Shown piece by piece: positions 49,108 to 60,484 of a stretch of DNA of 64,000 nt. Where the stretch lies: NCBI GenBank assembly GCA_002914805.1, contig JXTB01000238.1, positions 380,303-444,302 of the forward strand, given 5' to 3'. Below the pieces are notes generated by a model. It was not told where the DNA came from, ran no database searches, and was given only the letters and a program-made list of their open reading frames with translations. Positions within the stretch are counted from its first letter, which is position 1, and each line of letters begins with the position of its first letter. Origin of the DNA: Parasponia andersonii. Its lineage: Eukaryota; Streptophyta; Magnoliopsida; Rosales; Cannabaceae. The position numbers were made by a program, and so were the translations under genes.

Positions 49108-49153
49108 TCTCTCTCTCTCGAACATTGAACCAGCTAGTACTATCTCTCCATTA
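48131..49153 (+). promoter_or_regulatory. Upstream region and 5' leader of the DYAD-like gene, with microsatellites
   Basis: This is the intact partner of the duplicated upstream segment. It contains a (GA)n tract at about 48384-48415, a poly-A run of about 23 at 48764-48787, and an (ACT)n(CT)n compound microsatellite at 49065-49119, within about 90 bp of the start codon and probably in the leader. A two-codon upstream frame (ATG at 49038) precedes it. Most of the words in the 300 bp before the start codon are conserved in the diverged copy at 46915-47262. Confidence 0.5.
49065..49119 (+). repeat. (ACT)n(CT)n compound microsatellite
   Basis: About 14 ACT triplets are followed by seven CT dinucleotides, immediately upstream of the DYAD-like start codon. 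Likely variable in length between individuals. Confidence 0.92.
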
Positions 49154-51545
49154 ATGGCGACGTCTTCGTCTATGGTAGTACCCAGTGAAGGAAAACCCAG
49201 CAAAGGAACTGGCCGTACTGTTTCTGGCTCTGGTTCTGATGGTCATGGTGAAAGGCACTCTTGCGTGTCCCGTGCGCTGAACCCCCCGGGCATGGTTCAG
49301 TGGGGGAACCGCCGACGTGTCCGCTTTCTTTCAAGGCACGAAGAAGAGCCAGAAGTACCAGATCTGGAAGCTCAAACTGTTCAACAAGATCAAAAAGGTG
49401 ATGATGAAGAAGAAGAACAAGTGGTGGAGGCCGTCAAATGTACTCGCTCCTCTGGCAAGAGAAAGCTCAACCACGGTGAGAGCAGTACTAGAAGAACAAG
49501 CATTAGTACTAGTAGTTCTCGTGCTCAAAAGCTTGTCAAGAGATCCAAGCAACTCAAAAACTCCATTCACAGATGGTCTGCATATAGGTATATCTAATTA
49601 TATATATATATATATATATGTGCATGTATATGTATGCTTTTTCTTTGGTATTTTTGATTATTTAAGCAAATAAATTGAAATGGGTTTGTGATGAACATCT
49701 ATATTATAATTTATCAGGTACAAGTCGGCAGAGCAGAACATGTTGAACATCATGATAGCCAAAGGTGCTGTGCCTGGGAACCCGGTTCTGAGAGCTTCCT
49801 TGAGAGCCGAGGCAAGGAAGCTCATCGGGGACACGGGTTTACTCGACCACCTGCTCAAGCATATGGCCGGAAACGTGGCTCCCGGCGGGAAGTACAGATT
49901 CCGGAGACGGCATAACTCTGATGGGGCCTTGGAATATTGGATTGAGTGTGCTAACTTGTTTGAAATAAGGAGGATGGCTGGAGTCACTGATTCGTACTGG
50001 ATACCTCCACCCGGGTGGAGACCCGGAGATGATCCTACTCAGGATCCTGTTTCTGCCAGGGAGTTGAAGGAAATCAAGACAGAGATGGCCAAGATTAAAA
50101 GGTACATTTATTTGGGTTTTTGTTATTTTAATCTATGGCTTCCTTTTTTATTTGGTTTTTTATTATTTTCTTTTTCTTGGCTTAATTTGTGTTTAACAGG
50201 TGTATTCAGGAACTGGGTTCTAAGAAGCTTGAGGAGGAGCCTTCTTCTTCTTCAACCAGAGAACTCAGGTACAAATAATGTTATCTAATGCTTGTTTGGT
50301 TTATTAATCTTTGTTTTACTGATTAATTCTTTTCCTTTATCGGTGTTGATTTTCGTCATTGAGATTCTGGTCTTGTTGGGATTATAGGAGTCTTCTTCTT
50401 GGGTGCAAGAATCCAGAGGAGGATTTGAACCGAAATCCTACCATCACAAATGTCGACATGGCTGAATATGAGGGATATTTCCTTTTAATGAAGGTAAGGA
50501 TAACAATAATAAAAGGAAACTGTGCACGTTTGGGGAACAATGAATATAGGACTATGTTCTTTGGGCTTGATGACCCTGTTTAAGAAATGTCTAATACTCT
50601 CGTCTTTTGTTTTTGGTTTGGCAGAAAGCACTTGTGGAGTTGGAGAAGGAAAAGGCCAAAATTGACAAACAACTTATGGAAATGTCCGAGTATTTGAACA
50701 TCATGGAGGTACCAAAATACATTTTTTAACGGTGTAAATCACTTAAACATCCCCATATTAAAGGACACGAAGCACATATGTTAATGCATACATTAGGCAA
50801 GTCCAGAATGTTAGTTAATGGGACCAAAAGAGTAAAATTTGTTTGGTTTTTCTGATTCAGTTGAAAGCATATTAGCATGATAGATTTAAGTTTTCCTCCT
50901 TTGTAATTATTGGTTTCTTCTGAGAGTTGAATAGTACGGAACCAGCTCTTTGAGATGACCATTTTTGTGAAGTATTTATAAATGAATGAACAAGCATTTA
51001 TATCAGTGTCGCTATTACTTGTACGATGATTAATGCAATACGCAATTTTGTAGGAACAATTACTGATATGGAAATCAAGAGGACTATTGTCAGACTCTGA
51101 AATATGGGAGAGAAGCAAAGAGAGTGGAGAAAAGGGCAAATCAAGTGACGAGGGAGGTGACAAGGAGCCTGCAGCCAGTGCCACACAAACAATGGAAACC
51201 AGGGCAGCAAAGATACAAAGACTGAGGAGTGGTTTCAGGATTTGTAAGCCACAAGGGTCCTTCCTGTGGCCAAATATGCAGGTTACTAACTCTCAGTCAG
51301 ATTACCCCCATGTTGTCCAAACCCCACCCTCAGCCTCCTCTTCCACCCTCTCACCGGCACCCTACCTCTTCTATTTGCCTCAAACTCCCCACCCACCTTG
51401 CCCTCTCAAGCCAGTGCCTTTCAGATTTCCCCCATTGAGTTCCACGCCACAAGGCTCTCCTTCCCTTGATACTCCTCTTCCAAAGACCCCCAGCACACCG
51501 CTCATCAACCTGAATGAGTCCCCAAAGGATGCTACTGAGTTTTGA
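49154..51545 (+). CDS. SWI1/DYAD/AMEIOTIC1-like protein, 6 exons
   Basis: The model has exons 49154-49587, 49718-50101, 50200-50268, 50388-50493, 50625-50708 and 51054-51545. All introns are GT...AG and phases agree, giving 522 residues. The N-terminal 139 residues are Ser-rich then acidic, with a basic stretch (SRAQKLVKRSKQLKN). The conserved domain, about residues 140-272, contains RWSAYRYKSAEQNML, RKLIGDTGLLDHLLKHMAG (178-196), RFRRRHNSDGALEYWIECA and YWIPPPGWRPGDDPTQDPV. I recognise this as the core of plant SWI1/DYAD and rice/maize AM1. Two short coiled coils follow (about 257-290 and 332-362), then a Pro/Ser-rich tail. SWI1/AM1 proteins act in the nucleus at meiotic entry and in protecting sister cohesion. 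This one is somewhat shorter than SWI1, and its N-terminus is not recognisable as SWI1's, so it may be a paralogue with another role. Confidence 0.87.
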
Positions 51546-52397
51546 AAGTCTCATAGTTATGATCAAAACTAAAGTATTATAATAGTATTATTCAATTAAA
51601 GGAAAAAAAAAGTGATAGTTATGTGACTAATACTAAAAGAAAAAGAAAAAGAAAAGTATCATAGTTATGGGATTTACATTTTATCCACCTGGCTAATGGA
51701 ATGCAGATTATTACGTTGTTCTATTGGAGAAAACATACTTGGAAATAGTTTGAACTACATGGATTTTGTTACATTTATTATTGGCATTCCAAGCATACCT
51801 ACATTTAGGGCTTTGATAAATTTATTTTAAGTCAAACAAAATAGCCAACTTGAGTTTAATTGGAAAATCCTTTTTTTTTTTTGGGCTAATAATTACTTTC
51901 ATGAAAGTGAAAAGCACATAACCAATGCTTTGCTGAAATTATACTGCAATATATAGCATTTCGTGGTGTTCTAGTGTCATGGAAGATTGCACACCTATTA
52001 TTCAAGAACCATTAACAAGAGTTCTCCTCAATGCTGCGCCTGTGGTTAAAATTATCGCAAGTACTTCATTGACCGCTTGTAATTACCAAAAAAAGCCTAA
52101 AAGACATGAGCAGAATCTTTAAACAGACTCATGTTGACCATGCTAAAACGACCAAGTTATAACAACATTCTTGTAGAACAACATGAATTTCTTGGACAAC
52201 ATGACATTCCCTCTACAGTTCAAGTTTAAAGAATAAACACGTTTAGTGTTTGCAACGCAATGTTAGTCTACCTTTTCCAAATAGAGAAGCATGCGCGCTT
52301 TACTGATGTTCCTATTTGGAACTCCCAATTCGTTTGAATATTGAACGTATTTGACATAAGAAATGATAAAATGTTTGTTCAACTGATCATTGTAAAC
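51546..52397. other. 3' UTR and intergenic DNA, no gene seen
   Basis: AT-rich sequence after the DYAD-like gene. It contains GAAAAAGAAAAAG repeats near 51636-51655 and a poly-T run near 51871. No coding feature is recognised. Confidence 0.5.
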
Positions 52398-53824
52398 TGT
52401 TAGATCCAAAAGTTTGGCATTTTAAGTGGCAAAGTTTTGAGAACTCAAGTTGATAAAAAGAAGAAGATGTTGTTATAATAAGTCTGAAGTTGTAACAACA
52501 AGTGTTGTTTTTACAACAACTGAAATTTGTATTTTTCTTTATATGGAAACCTTCTAAAATGTGTCGAAACATGTTTTGTTTCTATATTTGATGATTCTGT
52601 TGATAATATAGGTAAAATATAAATGGAATTTTGTATATAGCTGTATAGAATATTTTTCCTATTAATTTTCAATCAATTCCTTTTATATTTACCATATATA
52701 CCATTGATTATTTCCTCGTCTTTTTGTCATTGATTGATATCTGATTGCATCTTTTTAATCAATGAATTTGGACAGGTTTTTGAAGAGAATTCATAAGGAT
52801 TTTCGTCCTTAATTATTTCTGAAAATTTGCTCATCAATTAATTAAGTTTCCTTTAGTTAATTGATTTGATTTGATGAGTTGTTGTGATCATATTTCCTGA
52901 TCTATTGTAACAACTCCAGATATTTAAGGAAAGATTGGTTAATTTTCTTAAATCTTGACTTTTGATTGATATTAATTGAGATATAATTTTCTAAGTTAAT
53001 TATCAATCTTTGACAGGTTAAATAAAGATTTCTAACTGTCTAAAATATATCCAAACCAAATCAAAAGAGCAATCATGAATCTGGACATTTTCCTAATAAT
53101 TATTCAGAAAGTAACAACTTTCTGGCTGATTACAATATTTATGGAAAGATTTTGATTTTATTATTAACTCTTTCCTTATTTGATTTCAGCCTATTCACAC
53201 TACATTGGACGACCAAGGAGGCTAGAATTCACCTATAAAAGTTCTACTATTCCAAGGAATTATTTATGTACTTCATTGAGATAAATATTCTTAGAGAGAG
53301 CTTTTGTTTGTAAGGCATAGAGTATGTTCTATGACCATTGAATGACTTAGAGAGCTTTAGGGTTTTCTAGGTACTTTGTTTGAGTGCATCTTATTCTTTG
53401 GGAGGAAGAACAATACGTCTTTGGGAGGAGACAGATCCAGACCAGTGAAGGGAGTTCACGTGTGAAGGATCAACAAGACGAGGGGAGCTCACTAAACAAG
53501 ATTAGTGAAGTCGTCACAACGCATTGCAGAAATTGAAAAGAGGGAGTCTTTTATTGTATTAGTCAATTGGTGTTTGTAATTTTTATACTTTACTAATTTG
53601 TTTAATCTTTGGGCGTGGCTCCATGGAGTAGGAGAGGTCTAAACCACATTAAAAAAGTCTTGTGTTTATTCTTTATCTTCTTGTTCTTGTTGCAACATAT
53701 GTACTGGTTGTTGCAACAACTTTTTATATATGTGTTACAACATAATTAATTAATTATTAAAATTAATTAATTAGTTAATTATTTGGTAATACCTAAAATA
53801 GATATTTCTTAAACTACACCAACA
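52398..53824 (+). repeat. SIRE/Maximus-like copia LTR, plus orientation
   Basis: It begins TGTTAGATCCAAAAGTTTGG and ends AAACTACACCAACA, giving TG...CA ends over about 1427 bp. The first 120 bp align with the start of the partial LTR at about 63880 (same orientation) and, inverted, with 55750-55868. The internal segment near 53400-53540 (GGAGGAGACAGATCCAGACC and following) and GGGCGTGGCTCCATGGAGTA near 53613 match the inverted copy. The flanks TAAAC and AAAGA do not match, so this is not a clean solo LTR. Confidence 0.65.
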
Positions 53825-54560
53825 AAAGAATAAATATGGACGAGTGATGGGAGAGGGACTGAGCCACGAATGTTTCAGTAAGTACTAGATCATCCTTGTT
53901 AGAAAGATGTATGTTCTCAGGAAACAAACCCCTTTCACCACATCTGCTCTAGGATGTTAATTAAGGTATTTTTCGTGTGTATGGCCACATACTTTTCCGC
54001 AGAGTAAAGCTTGATCCCCTATACGGAAGAAATAGCCAACTTCTTCTGCAAAGACATGACTAATTTATGTAAGTAAACCAAAGTAAAAGATACGATCCAA
54101 ATGAGGTGAAAGAATTTATATAAATAAGCAATCAGTAAATAGAAATCTATTTATTGAAAAAGAAAAAAGAAAAATATTGTTTTTCCGGAATCTGGATTTA
54201 AAACTGAACATATATAATATCTATGAAATAGCGGGATTACTAAGATATCACTTACCAAAACAATTCAGAGAGAAAGAGAGAAAGATGAATTTGGCCTGGG
54301 TGTGAACTTGTAATATATTTGTCACAACTCTGTTGTAGCTATCGAAGGATCCAAAATTGGAGGTATACTAATTTTTTGATTTATTATTCAAAATAAATAA
54401 CTTAGAAAACTGGTTATCGTCGTTGTTGTACCAGTGAGATAAATTATACTGCAATTGATCGTAGTGTTTCTATTGCAATACTAACATATTGAACGTGTGT
54501 TATTAGTAAAACAATCACAATAATAAAATTAATAGAAAATAAATAATATTAGAGATTTTT
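53825..54560. other. Spacer between inverted LTR copies, no gene recognised
   Basis: About 740 bp not shared with either LTR. I see no tRNA primer site after the LTR end at 53824, so this is not obviously retroelement internal sequence. It may be the loop of a rearranged region or old host DNA. Confidence 0.4.
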
Positions 54561-55868
54561 ACATGATTCGGCTATTTTTCAATAATATACTCCATGGGGC
54601 CATGCCCAGAGAAAGAAGCATATTAGTTGAAATTTTTAAAGTACAAACACTAATGACTTAAACAAGAAAAATCCCCTCATATCTTGATGTACCGTATTTG
54701 ACTTTTCTCTTAAAATGTTTAGCAAACTCTACTCGTCTTACTTGACTCTAAGCTCTTGAACTCCCTTCAATAGCTGAATCAATTTTTTCTACTATGGCGT
54801 GCTTCTAGTTCCACAAACTAGGACTCCCTCCTATGTATTAGAACCTATCTTCTCCTGAAGAACACCCAATCTTTCTCCGGAAAGACTTTTATAATCTCAA
54901 GTGATTTTTCTAGAGCTAATCACTCTAAGAACATTCAAGGTTCACACAAAAACAACTCTCAAAACTCTTTTACAGAACCTCTCTTTTTCTCACAGTTTGG
55001 GCACAAAATAAAAGTTCTATTACAATATATTTTTCTCTTGTAGTATATACAAAATTTCTTGGAGTAGAAGAGATTTTATAGGTGATTTTCAGCCTCCTTA
55101 GTTGTCCATTGTAGTATGAATAGACTGAAATCAAATGAGGAAAGAGTTAATAACAAAATCAAAATCTTTTCATAAATGTTGTAATCACTGAACAATTACT
55201 AGGAAAATGTCTAGATTTATGATTGCTCTTTTGATTCGGTTTGGACATATTTTGGACAACTGGAAATCTTCATTTAACTTACCAAAGATTGATAATTAAT
55301 CTAGAAAATTATATCTCAATCAATATAAATCAAAAGCTGAGATTTAAGAAAATTAACCAATCTTTCCTTAAATATCCAGAATTGTTGCAACAGATCAAAA
55401 AATTTGATTACAACAACTCATCAAATTAAATCAATTAACTAAAGGAAACTTAATTAATTGATGAACAAATTTCTAGCAATAATTGAGGATGAAAATCTTT
55501 ATGAATTCACTTCAGAAACTTGTCCAAATTCATTGAATAATAAGAGGCAATCGAATATCAATCAAGGACAAAAGAATGAGGAAATAATCAATGATATATA
55601 TGGTAAATATAAAAAGAATTGATTGAAAATTGATAGAAAAATATCCTACCAATTATATACGAAATTCCATTTATATTTCACCTATATTATTACCAGAATT
55701 ATCAAATATAGAAACAAAACACGTTTAAACACATTTTAGAAGGTTTCCATATAAAGAAAAATATAAGTTTCAGTTGTTGTAATAACTTCAAACTTATTGT
55801 AACAATTTCTTCTTATTTTATCAACTTGAGTTTCCAAAACTTTGCCATTTAGAATGCCAAAATTTTGG
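54561..55868 (-). repeat. SIRE/Maximus-like copia LTR, inverted orientation
   Basis: Its reverse complement follows the order of 52405-53650. Examples are TTTTGGCATTCTAAATGGCA near the right end, AAGGTTTCCATATAAAG (55740), the TTCCTTTAGTTAATTG block, the AGGTGAATTCTAGCCTCC-type block and CTCCATGGGGCCATGCCC (54589). The right end stops at TTTTGGAC, just inside the LTR start. The left end is diverged and its boundary is approximate. With 52398-53824 it forms an inverted repeat with arms of about 1.3 kb. Confidence 0.7.
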
Positions 55869-56880
55869 ACGAATTGAAGAAAATGAATGGAAATACGAAT
55901 GGAAGAAAATGTAACAACTAGATTTGAGCAAATACAAATGAAAGAAAATGAATCTTTATCTCAGTATTATACAAAGCTGTGAGATATTGCTAATGAATCA
56001 TTTTCTCTTGGTGAAAAGATTTCTGAGGCTGTTATAGTGAGAAAAATCGTTAGGTCTCTTCTTGATCATTTTCAACCTAAGATTGTTGGAATTGAAGAGA
56101 GCAAAAATCTAGACATCATAAAGGTTGAAGGCTTGATGAGTTCTCTTTGAGCATTTGAAATGAATTTAACGGTAATAAAGGAAGAGAAATCCATCGCTCC
56201 CAAATCCACTCAAGAGAATGATGGAGTGTCAAATGAGGAAGAATATGGTGATGAACTTGCTTTACTTACAAAAAACTTTAAAAAATTCTTGAGGAAAGTA
56301 GGCAAGAACTCATGGTCTATTTCATCCTCATCCAAATCAGGAAAGACCTTCTCTAAATCTTCTGAATCTTCTTTAAGAAAGGAGTGTAGTGCAGAGAATG
56401 TCAAGGATTTTGGCACATACAATCTGAATGTGTAAACACTTTGAAAAAGAAGCATAAATCCTTCACATCAACTTGGAGTGATGAAGAATGTTAAGGCAGC
56501 CAAGAATGTGACAACAATGTAAAAAATTATGTTGCTTTTGTCAGTTCATGTTTTTCCAAATAACTTTTATCATGTGCGGGAAAAATTAGTTGTTTGCTAT
56601 ATAGTCTCAGAAGTTGATGATGACAAAGAATTGTCTTTGGCTGAATCCGAATCTAATTTGGATATTGAAGAGGATTCACTTGGTGATGCATACAAAAATC
56701 TGTATGCTCAATGGGAACATGTTTATGCTGAATACTGTGGTTTGGTAAAAACCAATTCTCTTTTAGTTGAGTTTAAAGAAAATTCTTTTAAAAGAATTCA
56801 AGAATTGGAATTAATTGTTGATGAAAAAGAAAAAGATTAAAAAGAGGTTTCTATGTAACTTGAAAGAACAATGAAATATC
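55869..56880 (+). pseudogene. Copia gag, 5'-truncated and degenerate
   Basis: The reading starts with TTRFEQIQMKENESLSQYYTKL near 55915. It continues through ANESFSLGEKISEAVIVRKI, RSLLDHFQPKIVGIEESKNL and GDELALLTKNFKKFLRKVGK to an acidic C-terminal part (SEVDDDKELSLAESESNLDI, then DAYKNLYAQWEHVYAEYCGL). These match the order of plant copia gag (UBN2-type) in the SIRE/Maximus lineage. The zinc-knuckle region near 56390-56450 is poorly preserved. Several stops interrupt the frame, and the N-terminus and primer-binding region are missing, replaced by the inverted LTR. Confidence 0.75.
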
Positions 56881-57400
56881 TCAAAATGTTAATTATGGTT
56901 CATCTCAATTAGATCATATTTTATATTCTGGTAAGTTTTCTGGTGATGTTACTAAACTTGGTCTTAAAGGTGAGTGTTTAGGAACAAAAATTGTTTTTGT
57001 GAAAGAATCAATTACTACTCCTGCCAAAATAATTGTTGTTGCAACAATAGGTTCGAAGAAAGTTTCAGCACCCATTAGCACATCAATTGTTGCAACAACA
57101 AGATCTCATTGGTTTTGGTATTGTACCACCAGCAAATAAATACAACAAACCTGTTGCAACAACAGATTCATTCATAACAAGCAAAGACAAGAGATTCATA
57201 CCCATTTGTCATTTTTAAGGCATTAAAAATCATATTCGACCTAGATATTTTACCATAATGAGTTTTCTGGAAAACAATTATTTTAAAATGTCAATTTTGG
57301 ATTCTCCTCAAAGAAAAACTCCAAAACCAAAAATTAATTTAAAAATGCCAAAAAGATATAGGTAAGAAAGTCTAGCCTTAATTATTTTGCCTTTTTCACT
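56881..57400 (+). pseudogene. Copia gag-pol linker with GTTGCAAC repeats, protease region
   Basis: A degenerate linker containing three close copies of the GTTGCAACAA word (57037, 57089, 57153), encoding VAT-type peptides. A decayed protease follows: near 57424-57450 WYFDSGCSRHMIGN-like sequence is readable, the usual copia protease start. Confidence 0.55.
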
Positions 57401-60400
57401 TGTCTAAGAACTGGTGCTACGAACTTGTGGTATTTTGATAGTGGTTGTTCTAGGCATATGATAGGTAATAAGTCCATCCTGACAAACTATAAGATTGTCA
57501 CTGAAGGTATGGTGACATTTGGTGATGGCGTGAGGGGAAGAGTTCTCGGCATTGGAACTCTCAACATTGATGGTTTCCTAAAATTGAAGATGTGAAGCAC
57601 GTAGAAGGTCTGAAGGCTAATTTGATTAGGATAAGTCAACTGTGTGATTGAAATTTGAACGTGCTATTCACTAATAAGAGGTGTCAAGTCTTGGACATTT
57701 CAGGTAAGTATGTGTTGGAAGGTTTCAGATCTTTGGATAATTGTTACACTATCTCTCCTAGCACGCACACATGTCATAAAACTTCTTTGAATAATTCTGA
57801 TTTGTGGCATGAAAGACTTGGTCACTTGAATTTCAAAGTACTATGAAAACTGGAAAGTATTGGTGTTGTTCGTGGTTTACCATCTCTTGGTAACCAATCT
57901 TCTGAAGTGTGTGGACCATGTCAATATGGAAAGCAACAGAAATCCACACAAAAGGTGACTCAACAGATTTCAACATCAAAGGTATTGGAATTGTTACATA
58001 TTGATTTAATGGGTCCTATGCAAACAACAAGTGTGGTAGGTAAATATTACATCTTTGTTTGTGTTGATAATTTTTCTAGGTTTACCTGGGTTGCATTTTT
58101 GAGAGAAAAATATGATACTTTTGATGCTTTCAAGAGTCTGTGTTTGAAACTGAGAAATGAGAAAAATTGTAATATTGGCAAGATTATGAGAATAAAAAGT
58201 GATCATGGAAAAGAATTTGAGAATTCTGTTTTCGCTAAGTTTTGTGATGATCATGGTATTGCTCATGAGATTTTTGCTCTTAAAATATCACAACAAAATG
58301 GTGTTGTGGATACAAAAAATTGTACCTTGCAAGAAATGGCCCATGTGATGCTGAATAGTAAGAAATTACCAAAGAAGTTGTAGGATGAAGTAATAAACAC
58401 GACATGTCATACCATAAATTGTGTTTATTTGAGAGACTAGGTACAAAAATGAGACCATTTGAGATCTAAAAAGGAAAGAAACCCTATGTAAGTTACTTTC
58501 ATGTTTTTGGTAGCACATATTACATCTTGAATGATCGTAAACATTTGGGAAAGTTTGATGCAAAAAGTGATATTGGTGTATTTCTTGGTTACTCCAATAA
58601 TAGTAGGGCATATCTTGTGTATAACATGAGAAGCCAAACTATTATGGAGTCTACTAATGTGATTGTTAATGATTGTAGTAATTTTTCTGAATTTTGAAAT
58701 GAAAAAATTATAAACAATTTTACTGATAAAACTATTGATTCAATGGAACCACTTGTTGCAACAACTGAATTTATTGAGAAATCTGATGTTACAACAACAA
58801 AACCACTAGTAGTTTCTTCCAATCCAAAAGTTCATGAATAATCCATGAAGGATGATGAGTCTTTTGAGAATCTTTGCAGAAAAGAACCATCTTCCAGAGT
58901 AAAGAAAAATCACCCAACAGATCTTATTCTTGGTAAGCTTGATGATACCATGGTCACAGGGAAAAGGTACGTAAATCTTGCTCTGTTTTGTTTCTATGGT
59001 TGAGCCTAAAAATGTCAAAGAGGCTTTACTTGATGAGTTTTGGGTAAAGGCTATACAAGAAGAGTTAGAATAATTTTTTTGTAACGATGTTTGAACTCAT
59101 ATTCCTAGACCCAGTCATACAAATGTCATTGGTACCAAATGGATTTTTAAAAATAAGTCTGATGAATTTGGTAATATTGTGAGAAATAAAATAAGATTGG
59201 TTGCCCAAGGATATACTCAAATTGAGGGTATTGACTTTGATGAAACATTTGCACCAGTGGTTAGATTAGAGTCTATCAAATTACTTCTTGCAATAGGTTG
59301 TATCATAAAATTCAAATTATACCAAATGGATGTTAAAAGTGCTTTTTCTGAATGATATTTTGAGTGAAGAAGCCTATGTTGAACAACCTAAAAGATTTGA
59401 AAACTCACATTTGCCTAATCATATTTTTAAATTAAAAAAGGCATTATATGGATTAAAATAAGCTCCAAGGACATGGTATGAGAGATTGACAATTTTCTTA
59501 ATTGAAAGGGATTACAAGAGAGGGAGAGTGGACAAAACACTTTTTATCAAAGACTTTGATTTAGATATTATTGTTGTTCAGGTATATGTGGATGATATAG
59601 TGTTTGGCTTTACTTATAACTCTAAAGTGCAGGAGTTTGTCAATCAAATGAAGAAAGAATTTGAGATGAGCATAGTTAGAGAGCTCACGTATTTTTTGGG
59701 TTTGCAGGTTAAATAGCTTGAGGATAGCATTTTCATTTTTCAAGCCAAGTATGCTAAGAACCTTGTTTCTAAGTTTGGTCTTGAAAAAGCCAAAAAATTT
59801 CGCACCCCCATGAGCACAACGCTGAAATTGACAAAAGATGAAGGAGGGGTAAGTGTTGATCCAACACTGTACAGAAGCATAATAGGTAGTCTTCTTTACA
59901 TTACTGCTAGTCGTTCTGATATATGTTACAGTATTGGCATGTGTGGATGATAACAGAGTAATCCTAAGGAATCTCATATTACTACTATTAAGAGAATAAT
60001 TCGCTATATGAGTGGTACTCTTGATTATGGTATTTGGTATTCTAAGGATACTAATGTGAATCTTGCAGGATATAGTGATGCGAACTAGATAAGCAATGCA
60101 AATGACAGAAAGAGTACAAGCGGTAGTTGTTTCTACCTTGGAAACAACTTGGTTTCTTGGTACAACGAAAAACAGAATTTGATTTCTCTGCCAACTGTTG
60201 AGGCTGAAGACATTACTGTTGGAAGTTTTTGTACACAACTTCTCTGGATGAAATATATGCTTGCTGACTATGGCTTTGATGTAGATGTTATGACTGTGTT
60301 TTGTGATAATACAAGTGTAATAAATATTTCAAAAAACCCAGGGCAATATTCTAGGACAAAGTATATGGATATCCGTCATCATTTTATAAGGGAATTAGTT

Positions 60401-60484
60401 GAGAATAAAACAATTATTTTGGAATATGTTAAGACCGAAAAGCAGATTGCAGACATCTTTACCAAATCCCTTGATTATGTATAA
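57401..60484 (+). pseudogene. Copia polyprotein (PR-IN-RT-RH), SIRE/Maximus-like, degenerate
   Basis: The order is copia-type, with integrase before RT. The protease has WYFDSGCSRHM near 57420. The pre-integrase zinc region has LWHERLGHLNFKVL and CGPCQYGKQQKS. The integrase core (57960-58380) has LLHIDLMGPM, IKSDHGKEFEN and SQQNGVVDTKN; here Asp stands where copia integrases usually carry the catalytic Glu. RT (about 59060-59716) has TKWIFKNKSDEFGN, VAQGYTQIEGIDFDETFAPV, the KKALYGLK block and the catalytic YVDDI near 59585. RNase H (about 60100-60484) has TVEAED, FCDNTSVINISKNP, the HHFIRELVENK block and IADIFTKSLDY. Many stops and frame changes show it is dead. Confidence 0.87.

Noticed and set aside
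59561..60238. 225-codon minus-strand frame opposite copia RT/RNase H
   Set aside because: It mirrors the coding strand of RT and RNase H, which shows the real domain motifs; the antisense peptide has no recognisable domain.
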